DNA of 64,000 bases from Sphingobacteriaceae bacterium (GTDB lineage: Bacteria; Bacteroidota; Bacteroidia; B-17B0; Aurantibacillaceae): assembly GCA_016705695.1 (NCBI GenBank), contig JADJLA010000001.1, forward strand, positions 62,001 through 126,000, given 5' to 3'. The notes under the pieces are model-generated. The model had not been told where the DNA came from, did not search any database, and saw nothing but the letters and a program-made list of their open reading frames with translations. A program made the position numbers and the translations under genes. Position 1 is the stretch's first letter; each line of letters opens with the position of its first letter. Shown here piece after piece: positions 9,674-17,019 of the stretch.

Positions 9674-10270
9674 ATGATGGATCTTTTATATGTAAAATCT
9701 ATACACATCATTTTTGTGGTAAGCTGGTTCGCTGCTCTGTTTTATATTGTGCGCCTTTTTATTTATGCCACCGAAGCGCAAACAAAAGATGATATTGCAA
9801 GGCCTATTTTAACGCAGCAATTATTACTCATGCAACGTAAGCTGTGGTATATTATCGGTTGGCCTGCCGCCATTGGCGCAACTATTTTTGGTTGGTGGAT
9901 GATCCTTATAAATCCTGGCTATTTATACTTACCATGGATGTGGTTAAAATTAATTGCTGTTGGTTTTTTGTGTATGTACCATTGGCAATGTCAACGAATA
10001 GTAAATCAGCAAAAGCAAGGTGTGTATAAATTCAGTTCTATGCGTTTAAGGTTGTTCAACGAACTGGCAACTATTTTTTTAGCATCCATTGTTTTTTTGG
10101 TTGTAGTAAAATCTACCAGCGGTTTAATGTGGGGAATGCTTGGAACATTTATTTTTGCAGGAGTTCTTATAGTTGCGGTTTATATTTATAAAATCAGTGG
10201 AACTAAACAAGGCGCAGAAGTGAATACACCTGAAATTTCTTCTCAGAAAAATGAAGGTACAAAACCGTAA
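9674..10270 (+). CDS. hemJ: HemJ-type protoporphyrinogen IX oxidase (CopD-like membrane protein)
   Basis: A 198-residue membrane protein with four or five hydrophobic helices. The N-terminal stretch VKSIHIIFVVSWFAALFYIV, followed by RLFIYATEA, is the HemJ signature with its conserved His and Arg. WMWLKLIAVGFLCMYHWQC carries the conserved Lys and His. HemJ oxidises protoporphyrinogen IX to protoporphyrin IX in the inner membrane, the penultimate haem step in bacteria lacking HemG/HemY. The C-terminal 25 or so residues are a polar tail (TKQGAEVNTPEISSQKNEG) beyond the usual core. Two adjacent ATGs compete (9674, 9677). HemD of the same pathway lies at 34129-35226, so the haem genes are scattered. 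Confidence 0.85.
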   Translation: MMDLLYVKSIHIIFVVSWFAALFYIVRLFIYATEAQTKDDIARPILTQQLLLMQRKLWYIIGWPAAIGATIFGWWMILINPGYLYLPWMWLKLIAVGFLCMYHWQCQRIVNQQKQGVYKFSSMRLRLFNELATIFLASIVFLVVVKSTSGLMWGMLGTFIFAGVLIVAVYIYKISGTKQGAEVNTPEISSQKNEGTKP

Positions 10271-10360
10271 AATTAAACCACCTTTCTGTCTTAATTAGCG
10301 TCTTTTAGAAAACGAAGTGTTTGGTGCGAAAAACCGGCACAATTTTTTACTGTAAACCAA

Positions 10361-10444
10361 GGCGTGATGCTGCGCCCGTGTCCCGATAATTATCGGGAGC
10401 AGCGAAACCTCAGCGCCGAGGCCACAAAAGCGGAAAGCGCGCCC
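10361..10444 (-). repeat. GC-rich modular hairpin repeat, copy 2
   Basis: Read on the minus strand it begins GGGCGCGCTTTCCGCTTTTG, then has a small hairpin (CCTCGGCGCTGAGG), the linker TTTCGCTGC, and an 18-bp perfect palindrome (10381-10398, core CCCGATAATTATCGGG). It ends GCATCACGCC. The constant pieces match the repeats at 16769-16964 and 46921-47010, but the hairpins are different. It lies between the stops of the convergent hemJ and HU/SPOR genes, and no gene is seen in 10271-10472. Confidence 0.65.
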
Positions 10445-10472
10445 AAAAAATAAAAAGACTTTCGATGGTAGA

Positions 10473-11543
10473 CTAGTAATCCGATTTTATCCAGGCATTC
10501 GGAAAATTGCCTTTGATGTCTTGTAAAAAAGCCAACGCGCTATCTTTAGAATCAAATCCTGCGCAACTTACTACATGCATGCCTCTGTTATTGATCCCCG
10601 AAATTCCTGCATTCACATTATCGCGTTTTAATTTGCGAACCATTTTATCGGCATTGTTCTTTTGAGTAAAGCAACCCAATACAATTTGAAATTTACCTGA
10701 GTATTTATAGTTGTTCGCTTTTCTAACGCTATGTTTTACTTCGTTAGAGGCACTCGTGTTCTCATTCACGCTTACCGCAATTGCTTTTTCACTGGTGATA
10801 TCAAGTACGGCAATACCTTCCGAATTTGGAACATACGACTTTGTTTCAGCATCAGTTTTTTCTAAAACAAGTTCCGAATAATTTAAAGGCTTGTACGTTC
10901 TTACAGCATTGCTATTAAATATTCCCGAAAGCAAAGGGCCTTCTGATTTATTGATAGTAACTAATGCAGCTAGTGAAAAGAATAAAATAGATCCACCAAG
11001 TGCGATGTAAGCGATCGGTTTGAAATTACGTTTGCGTTTTATTGGTAATTCTTGTTTTACTATTTCAATTTTGCGATCAATGAATTCTGTTTCTTTTTTC
11101 TCAACAACAAGTTCACTTAATTCATTTAAAATAACAGGACTCAAACCAAAACTATCCAATAAATAATTGCTATCGTTCTTAGGTTCAAAACAAATATTAC
11201 TCTCAAGATCCAAATAAAAAAATCCAAGATTCTCTAAATTCAACCTACGTTTGGTGCGTAATACTTGTTCGCAATAATCACTAAACTCGGTGATGTGTTT
11301 TAAAGCAATTTCAGGTGTTGCGTTTAGTTCTTTTTGAAGCCAAAATACCAAAACACCATCATTTTGACGTAATTGCTTATTAAATGAGATCACTTTGCCC
11401 GGAGGCGTTAGAATATTCTTTTCTACAAGGTATTTTGAAAAATGCACCTGCGTTACAAAGCCCCCAAAATTGGGTATAACCACGTATTCTTGCTGGTGCA
11501 AGAGCGTTTTTATACCTTCAACTATTTGTGCGTGTACGTTCAT
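10473..11543 (-). CDS. CCDC81-type HU domain and SPOR domain membrane protein
   Basis: A 356-residue single-pass protein. Residues 1 to about 140 match the two prokaryotic CCDC81-type HU-like domains (VIPNFGGFVTQVH ... ISFNKQLRQNDGVLVFWLQK ... LENLGFFYLD). A transmembrane helix lies at about 178-198 (AYIALGGSILFFSLAALVTI). After a low-complexity linker comes a SPOR domain (about 280-356: FQIVLGCFTQKNNADKMVRK). SPOR domains bind denuded glycan strands of septal peptidoglycan, so the protein probably links a cytoplasmic HU-like module to the division site. The pairing is common in Bacteroidota. It is a single gene, divergent from the DUF1571 gene. Confidence 0.88.
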   Translation of the reverse strand: MNVHAQIVEGIKTLLHQQEYVVIPNFGGFVTQVHFSKYLVEKNILTPPGKVISFNKQLRQNDGVLVFWLQKELNATPEIALKHITEFSDYCEQVLRTKRRLNLENLGFFYLDLESNICFEPKNDSNYLLDSFGLSPVILNELSELVVEKKETEFIDRKIEIVKQELPIKRKRNFKPIAYIALGGSILFFSLAALVTINKSEGPLLSGIFNSNAVRTYKPLNYSELVLEKTDAETKSYVPNSEGIAVLDITSEKAIAVSVNENTSASNEVKHSVRKANNYKYSGKFQIVLGCFTQKNNADKMVRKLKRDNVNAGISGINNRGMHVVSCAGFDSKDSALAFLQDIKGNFPNAWIKSDY

Positions 11544-11687
11544 AAACGGGACAATAAATATACGCCAGTTTTATCAAATATACCTTAATATTTGCGCTGT
11601 GGCCGTTATAAATTTTTAAAAACATATGAATATGCGTTCAATCATTTGGTAATCAATTAAAGTTTGTGTTATTTTGGATTCACAAAA

Positions 11688-12530
11688 TTGAGGCGCGGTT
11701 TAGGGATATTTACCTTGTTGGTTTTCAACTTATTGGCGTTCAGTCAAAAGGAGGAATTGAGCTGTAAAGACATTGTTCTTAAGGCTGTAAAATCTATTGA
11801 TGAAGTTAAGAGTTTAAAGTACCATTTAAAGATCACTGAGCGCGGTAAAAAAGGTTTCAATTATTACGAAAGTGCCGTAAAATTCCAAAAGAAACCAAGA
11901 AAGATCTATTTGTATATTAAAGGTATAGAAGTGCTTTGGGTAGAGGGTAAGAACAAAGGAAAAGCGCTTGTAAAACCAAATTCATTCCCTTATTTCAATT
12001 TAAACCTTGATCCTTTAGGCGATCTAATGCGCCAAGATCAACATCATTCTCTTAATGAAATGGGGTATGACTATTTTGGATCGATCATAGCATATAGTGT
12101 ACAAAAGATCGGTAGTAAATTTGATGAGTACTTTACCTTAGATGGAGAAGAAAAAGTGAATGGTCGGATGTGCTATAAAGTGATCATCAACAACAAGGAT
12201 TTTTCTTATACGGATTACAAAGTTGGTGAAAACGAAAGCATCACAAGCATCGCCAGAAAATTGCATATTTGCGAATACATGATCGTTGAACGAAATAAAA
12301 AGTTCAAAGATTATTTTGATATTTTAAAACCGGGAGAGATCATTAAAGTGCCAACTTGGTATTGCAAAAAGGTAGAAATGTACATTGATAAATTTTATTT
12401 TTTGCCCATAAGCATGAAAATAGAAGATGATAAAGGCTTGTTCGAGGAATATAATTATATGTTTCTGCAGGTAAATCCAAAAATTGAGGATGCGGAGTTC
12501 ACAAAGGATTATAAAGAATACAAATTCTAA
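11688..12530 (+). CDS. exported DUF1571 protein with embedded LysM-like segment
   Basis: A DUF1571 family protein, exported to the envelope. Starting at the TTG 11688 gives a clean signal peptide (MRRGLGIFTLLVFNLLAFSQ). The frame also permits a TTG at 11664; the nearby ATGs at 11626 and 11632 are out of frame and quickly stop. The core (SLKYHLKITERGKKGFNYY ... PRKIYLYIKG) fits the DUF1571 lipoprotein-carrier-like fold. A LysM-like stretch (about residues 180-220: VGENESITSIARKLHICEYM ... LKPGEIIKVP) sits in the middle, a likely peptidoglycan-binding insert. The function of DUF1571 is unknown. A strong terminator follows directly. Confidence 0.78.
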   Translation: MRRGLGIFTLLVFNLLAFSQKEELSCKDIVLKAVKSIDEVKSLKYHLKITERGKKGFNYYESAVKFQKKPRKIYLYIKGIEVLWVEGKNKGKALVKPNSFPYFNLNLDPLGDLMRQDQHHSLNEMGYDYFGSIIAYSVQKIGSKFDEYFTLDGEEKVNGRMCYKVIINNKDFSYTDYKVGENESITSIARKLHICEYMIVERNKKFKDYFDILKPGEIIKVPTWYCKKVEMYIDKFYFLPISMKIEDDKGLFEEYNYMFLQVNPKIEDAEFTKDYKEYKF

Positions 12531-12533
12531 AAG

Positions 12534-12567
12534 AAAAGTCCTGAGAGAATCCTCAGGACTTTTTTTA
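12534..12567 (+). terminator. rho-independent terminator after the DUF1571 gene
   Basis: A perfect 12-bp stem AAAAGTCCTGAG/CTCAGGACTTTT (12534-12545 and 12552-12563) with a 6-base loop runs into a T-run. It begins four bases after the stop and may also serve the convergent DUF2807 gene. Confidence 0.88.
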
Positions 12568-12595
12568 CTCTAACCGTACTCTAGACATGAAATTC

Positions 12596-14038
12596 TTATT
12601 CGAAAGGAATGATGCGTATGCCCGCTGCAAACGGATAAACTTGTGGACCTTTATTCTTTTTAAATAATTCGGTTAGGGCATATTGACCAAATACTGTAAA
12701 GTTTCTGTAGCCAATACTTGCGTATCCATCAAATTGAAAAGGATTGATGTTGTAATCATCTTTACGAACCAAGGTAAACTCGTTATTATTTTGCATGAGA
12801 ACTTGTTTTACTCTTGAGCTAAGTAAATATTTCCCAACTACACCCATACTTACGTGAAAGTTCTTTCTTAAATTTTTGCTTGTATTAAAGTTGAGCAATA
12901 AAGGCACTGTAACATAACCCTGTTTGAAACGGTTCTTTTGATAAGAGAACGCATTGCTTGTATCAATATACCCTGCTGTAAAAGAACTATCGGCATTAAG
13001 TTTGGTATTATTCTCGAACTTTACATTGCTAAACTGTAAACCAATTCCGGTTGAGAGTTGAATATATTTTTTATAAAGGTTCAGATTTTTTTGACCTAAG
13101 TTCCATTGAATATTAAATGAGCGGCCATAATCGAGCGCCATATATTTATAAGGTGTATTCATTGTAAAACCTACCGAAGGATTTGTATAACCACCAAAAC
13201 CTATCCATAAACCTTGCCAGTGGTTGCGCGTAAGATCGCTATGATGATGGGAGTTGTAATTGTGATGTGAATCATTATCAATAATAATAATGTCTTTGCT
13301 TTTCCAACTGAATTTGGTTTGCGACTTGCTTGTATCACCCGAAGTGCTCGACTTTGTTCCGTCTCCGTTTATCTTAATGATCTTAGAAGCTGAACCTCCT
13401 TCAGCAGAAACAGATTTTGGATCACCTTTGAATTTTACATTGCTAGCGCCTGTTGCGTTGATAGTTATTTTTTGTGCAGCATATACTTTAGCATTTGATG
13501 CTCCGGATGCATTTACCTCGCAGGTATCCGACACAAATTCGTAAGCTTTTAAATTAGAGGCTCCGGAGGCTACTACATTTAAATAACGTGTATTCCCTTT
13601 TAAATTTACGTCACTGGCACCTGTTGCTACAACATCTACTTTATCCGAATTTAAATTAAGATTCACATTACTTGCACCTGAACTGCTCACATGAAATTGA
13701 GGTACTTTTAATATATCCGAAGACCTTACAGAGCTCGCGCCGGCAGCGTCAACTTCTTTTAATTTGTTTCCACTTACGTAAACGGTTAATGGATCTTGAA
13801 TATTACCTTTAGAGGTAATGAACAATGTATTCTCTTTTGTATAAAATTCAATTTTACCAAAATCATCGGCTGTACCTTTTAATATTACTTGGCTTGTGTC
13901 CGAATTTCTGTATTTTACATTCACCGCACCCGATGTAGTTAATCCGGTAAATGGTTCCACTGTTTTTTCTTGTTTGTCTTGCGCAAATACATTTACGCTT
14001 AGTAAACTTAATAATCCTATGTAAATTTTTGTTTTCAT
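12596..14038 (-). CDS. GIN-domain (DUF2807) adhesin-head protein fused to an outer-membrane beta-barrel
   Basis: A 480-residue exported protein. A signal peptide (1-19, ending NVFAQ) is followed by a DUF2807/GIN domain (about 30-215) with the regular beta-solenoid repeat GASxV/GASNxK recurring about every 20 residues (ASGASNLKAYEF, ASGASNAKVYAA, ATGASNVKFKGD). Then come a Ser/Lys linker and a short Asp/Asn/His-rich stretch (HHNYNSHHHSDL) that could bind metal. About 280-480 is a PorT-like outer-membrane beta-barrel with many aromatic girdle residues. DUF2807 genes often sit beside ECF sigma/anti-sigma pairs in Bacteroidota, as here, so it is a likely target of that sigma factor. A surface stress or adhesion role is inferred. 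Confidence 0.85.
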   Translation of the reverse strand: MKTKIYIGLLSLLSVNVFAQDKQEKTVEPFTGLTTSGAVNVKYRNSDTSQVILKGTADDFGKIEFYTKENTLFITSKGNIQDPLTVYVSGNKLKEVDAAGASSVRSSDILKVPQFHVSSSGASNVNLNLNSDKVDVVATGASDVNLKGNTRYLNVVASGASNLKAYEFVSDTCEVNASGASNAKVYAAQKITINATGASNVKFKGDPKSVSAEGGSASKIIKINGDGTKSSTSGDTSKSQTKFSWKSKDIIIIDNDSHHNYNSHHHSDLTRNHWQGLWIGFGGYTNPSVGFTMNTPYKYMALDYGRSFNIQWNLGQKNLNLYKKYIQLSTGIGLQFSNVKFENNTKLNADSSFTAGYIDTSNAFSYQKNRFKQGYVTVPLLLNFNTSKNLRKNFHVSMGVVGKYLLSSRVKQVLMQNNNEFTLVRKDDYNINPFQFDGYASIGYRNFTVFGQYALTELFKKNKGPQVYPFAAGIRIIPFE

Positions 14039-14140
14039 TTTTGTTGTCTTTGTAGTATGACGCTTGTGTTCTTTAAAATGTTACAGCGTAATTCAAAATA
14101 ATTTAATTTTAACTTTAGTTTGTCCATCGTCAGCTAGTTG

Positions 14141-14263
14141 GTAATGTGTATAAAATAAATCCCTACAAGGCGTGTAAAAATTTTAAACCGCAGCATACTA
14201 AAGTATGTGAAGATTTAAAATATTTTACTACAACGCAGTAGGAATTTGTTTTATACATATTAC
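14141..14263. repeat. about 123-bp imperfect palindromic element, copy A
   Basis: Outer arms 14141-14166 and 14238-14263 are near-perfect inverted copies (core TGTATAAAA). Inner arms also pair, down to a small hairpin CATACTAAAGTATG at the centre. The element ends on the base before the stop codon of the anti-sigma gene. Its centre (14185-14216) matches that of the element at 30011-30135. It could be a terminator, attenuator or mRNA 3'-end structure between the anti-sigma and DUF2807 genes. Confidence 0.75.
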
Positions 14264-15262
14264 TTAGTTTGGTTTTGAAATGGTTAACGCGCCAATAAAG
14301 ATCTCATTATTATTCTCCGAACTATTCACATTCTCAACTCCTCTGCGATTCAAGCGTTTTAATATTCCCGAGGCAGCATTCCATAATTTACTTTTTGGTT
14401 GCGCTGCAATTACTTCATCGTCTGCACCTTCTTCAATAATATATTTCGGACTCGTTTTTTCTGAAGCAGTAGTGTTATTAGCTAATTGAGTATTATTTGC
14501 TTCAATTCTGTTTTCGGGTAGTTCCTTATTTATATTACGATCTGCCAGTTGAGGTTCTTCTTTTTCGTTTGCAACATTTGTACTTATAGTGCTGGTAATA
14601 ATATTTTCCTTTACCTCCTTATTTGCAACAGCATTTTCCTTCTTTGTATTTTCAGCAATAAATTTAGTAGTATTATCTTTTACCTCTGGTGAATTGCTAT
14701 TTTCAGGAACCACTTGCTCTGGCGCGATAATTTTCTCTTGCTTGATGTTATTAACCATTTCAGGAGTTACGATCACATCATTTTTAATTACTGTCGAAAC
14801 CATGAACCAAATACCAAGTAATAATAGCAAAGCAGCTGCAACTCTTATATAATTGTTTTGAGGGAAGAAGATAATTGTCGAACGACGCTTTAAGCTTTCT
14901 TTATTCTCAAATACAATAGTTTCATCGGCAATAGCAATTGTTTTTTTGTACAACTCTAATTCATGTATAAATATGCTGTTGTTTTTTGCAAGTGCCTCGG
15001 CTTCTTTCTTTTCCTCTCCTTCTAAAACATTTTCTAAATAGCCGACCACTAATTCATCACTAAAGCCAGCTTTTAAGTTTTGTTTTCCTCCAAACGTTAT
15101 GCTTTCATTTTCTAGTGAAACTAATTCTTCATCAAAATTTAATTCTAATTCAGGATGCAATACCGCAAACGCTTTTAACGCAAGCGTATCCTGAGGCGAT
15201 AGATTTCCCTCTAAGTGATCAAGCATAAATGCTTCGTAATTATTTAAATTGATCTTGCTCAC
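14264..15262 (-). CDS. transmembrane anti-sigma factor-like protein
   Basis: A 332-residue single-pass protein. The N-terminal cytoplasmic part (1-130; INLNNYEAFMLDHLEGNLS at the start) resembles Bacteroidota anti-sigma factors that hold an ECF sigma factor. A transmembrane helix lies at about 138-155 (RVAAALLLLLGIWFMVS). The periplasmic part is low-complexity, rich in Asn, Glu, Lys and Thr. Its ATG overlaps the TGA of the ECF sigma gene (ATGA, 15259-15262), so the two are translationally coupled. Assignment rests on context and topology; no zinc-binding anti-sigma motif is visible. The C-terminal tail ends in EIFIGALTISKPN. Confidence 0.72.
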   Translation of the reverse strand: MSKINLNNYEAFMLDHLEGNLSPQDTLALKAFAVLHPELELNFDEELVSLENESITFGGKQNLKAGFSDELVVGYLENVLEGEEKKEAEALAKNNSIFIHELELYKKTIAIADETIVFENKESLKRRSTIIFFPQNNYIRVAAALLLLLGIWFMVSTVIKNDVIVTPEMVNNIKQEKIIAPEQVVPENSNSPEVKDNTTKFIAENTKKENAVANKEVKENIITSTISTNVANEKEEPQLADRNINKELPENRIEANNTQLANNTTASEKTSPKYIIEEGADDEVIAAQPKSKLWNAASGILKRLNRRGVENVNSSENNNEIFIGALTISKPN

Positions 15263-15744
15263 AGTACTGTATCCAGTTTTACTAAATAATTCTTTAATGT
15301 TTGTCGCGCTCTAAAAATATAAACCTTCACTTGGCTTTCGCTTAATCCTGTTATCTCTCCAATTTCGTTATAATCGTATCCTTCATAATCTCTCAGCATA
15401 ATAACGCTTCGTTGTATCTCGGGTAATTTTTCAAGCGCCATGTTTATCACTTCTTTTAAATTATTGCTATTAGTTGTGTATCCATGATTCTCTTCAACAA
15501 CTTCTGTATATTCCCCTTTGAACTTTTGTTTGCGCGTATGATCTATAAAAGCATGGTAAGCACTCGTGAATAAATAACTTTTTGCTTTTTGTGCATCCAC
15601 ATCATTTAATTTTCGCCACAATTTTTCAAACGTATCTTGTACCAGATCTTTCGCCAGATCTTTATCTTTTGTATTCTTCAGCATAAAACGGTAAAGCCCG
15701 TCAGAGTACTGATCAACACAACTATTATAGTCTGATACATTCAT
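15259..15744 (-). CDS. ECF-type RNA polymerase sigma factor
   Basis: A 161-residue sigma-70 family protein of the ECF class. Region 2 is at about 8-72 (LYRFMLKNTKDKDLAKDLVQ, DTFEKLWRKL) and region 4 at about 98-150 (LEKLPEIQRSVIMLRDYEGY, EIGEITGLSESQVKVYIFRA), a helix-turn-helix that reads the -35 element. There is no region 1 or 3. It directs RNA polymerase to a small regulon, probably including the downstream anti-sigma and DUF2807 genes. The stop overlaps the anti-sigma start. The ATG lies five bases after a TAnnTTTG promoter box, so the operon itself seems to use the housekeeping sigma factor. Confidence 0.93.
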   Translation of the reverse strand: MNVSDYNSCVDQYSDGLYRFMLKNTKDKDLAKDLVQDTFEKLWRKLNDVDAQKAKSYLFTSAYHAFIDHTRKQKFKGEYTEVVEENHGYTTNSNNLKEVINMALEKLPEIQRSVIMLRDYEGYDYNEIGEITGLSESQVKVYIFRARQTLKNYLVKLDTVL

Positions 15745-15749
15745 TTATA

Positions 15750-15757
15750 CAAAGGTA
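15750..15757 (-). promoter_or_regulatory. -7 promoter box (TACCTTTG, minus strand)
   Basis: TACCTTTG fits TAnnTTTG and ends five bases before the sigma factor ATG, so the ECF operon would have an almost leaderless mRNA. Confidence 0.5.
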
Positions 15758-15816
15758 AGACGATTAAAGAAGGTGAAAGTTACAGAGGTTTTTGTTTTTA
15801 ACTAACTGAAGAGCAG

Positions 15817-16632
15817 CTAGTTATTCTTAGAGTAATAAATCGCAGCCACTGTATTTGCCACTAGGAAGACTAAAAGCGCTATCGCGAATATTTCGAGTGA
15901 TTGAGCGAAGAAGGCAAAAATGAGGACGGCCGCCAGGGCGATGACACTATAGTCAAAGAATAAAATATACTTAGCAAGTGCCATTCCTTTATATCGGTTT
16001 GGGGAATTCAAGATTTTCTTTTTGCTTTTATTGGCGAAATGAATACTTAAAATAACACCAATGCCGCTCAATATAAGTGGAAATACGCAAGCCATTATCA
16101 ATTCGCTCGGAAACTCTTTTTCTTGATTGTCTTGAACCGGTTGAAATTTTCGCGCCGGTGGTTCGATGTTTTCTTTATAACCATTAGCATATGTAATACG
16201 TTCTACTTTTTCTTTTCCAATGGTATAATTTGGCCCATCAATGTTATCGCAACGTTTGTATTTAATTACCTCGTCGGTTATCTCAAGCACTTTGGCACGT
16301 ATCTCATCAGCGTTCTTTAAAGTGATCACATCACCGCAAGTATCTTTTGGAGCAATTGCAATTCTTTTTCCTGTATTTATCTGTTCGAATGATATGGTGT
16401 TGATTCTAGCAACTGAAATTTGAGAAACATCATTTTGTTTTTGAACTATTACAGTTTCAGGTTTAATTTCTGTTTTGCTTGTTGGATGATCAGTAGTTTG
16501 TTTTTTGTGATGGCTAGAAAAAGCCCAATCTACATAATAGCCTTTTTGATAATTACGTTTTTTAACTGTACAGGAATTTATCGTAAGGAGAGTTAGGCCT
16601 AAAAAAATGTAGAAACAGCTATTACGGCTCAT
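15817..16632 (-). CDS. predicted lipoprotein with C-terminal membrane helices, unknown function
   Basis: I do not recognise the family. The frame opens at 16674, but the ATG at 16632 gives a lipoprotein signal (MSRNSCFYIFLGLTLLTINS, then Cys 21), so I start there. After a charged Lys/Thr/Gln stretch comes a small beta-rich segment (VITLKNADEIRAKVLEITDE, then VIKYKRCDN) of the kind seen in Bacteroidota stress and envelope proteins. Then there are about three hydrophobic helices (LIMACVFPLILSGIGVILSI; YSVIALAAVLIFAFFAQ; EIFAIALLVFLVANTVAAIY). A lipid anchor plus C-terminal helices implies inner-membrane residence. It is a single gene, downstream of nothing co-oriented. Confidence 0.7.
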   Translation of the reverse strand: MSRNSCFYIFLGLTLLTINSCTVKKRNYQKGYYVDWAFSSHHKKQTTDHPTSKTEIKPETVIVQKQNDVSQISVARINTISFEQINTGKRIAIAPKDTCGDVITLKNADEIRAKVLEITDEVIKYKRCDNIDGPNYTIGKEKVERITYANGYKENIEPPARKFQPVQDNQEKEFPSELIMACVFPLILSGIGVILSIHFANKSKKKILNSPNRYKGMALAKYILFFDYSVIALAAVLIFAFFAQSLEIFAIALLVFLVANTVAAIYYSKNN

Positions 16633-16768
16633 TTTTAATTGTTTGTATTTATAAATGTACAACATTAGCCTCAAAACGTATGATTTTAACGTTTATTGCT
16701 ACAAAAGCTGGCAAGCACTTGCTACAATTCCTGGTAATTTTAGAGGGATGAACATTGATAGTATTTGG

Positions 16769-16964
16769 GCGTGTCCCCATGAAGTAGAATTTGCCGGATA
16801 CAATTTGGAAGCAAATTCACTTCATGGGGTCGCGCTTTTCGCTGCAAGCCTGCTTGTCCTTTGCAATGTTTGTAGGGCTCCGGTAGCTTCCTTCGGTCGC
16901 TTCCTCGCCCAACAAACATTTTGCAAAGTCCTGCGCAGGGCTTTTCGCTGCAATCGCTCACGCG
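16769..16964 (+). repeat. GC-rich modular hairpin repeat, copy 1 (longest)
   Basis: This fills most of the gene-free stretch 16675-17019. Order: GCGTGTCCCCATGAAG start; a hairpin with 18-19-bp arms (16775-16793/16812-16829); the linker GCGCTTTTCGCTGC; a second hairpin (16859-16873/16912-16928, core ACAAACAT) around CGGTAGCTTCCTTCGGTCGC; the palindrome CCTGCGCAGG (16930-16939); and the closing linker CTTTTCGCTGCAATCGCTCA, then CGCG. It looks much more GC-rich than its surroundings. Frames open through it on both strands are not convincing genes. Confidence 0.75.
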
Positions 16965-17019
16965 GGCAGCAGTCCATAGCATTCGTATTAAAAATAACTG
17001 GATCAAATAATAAAGTGTA

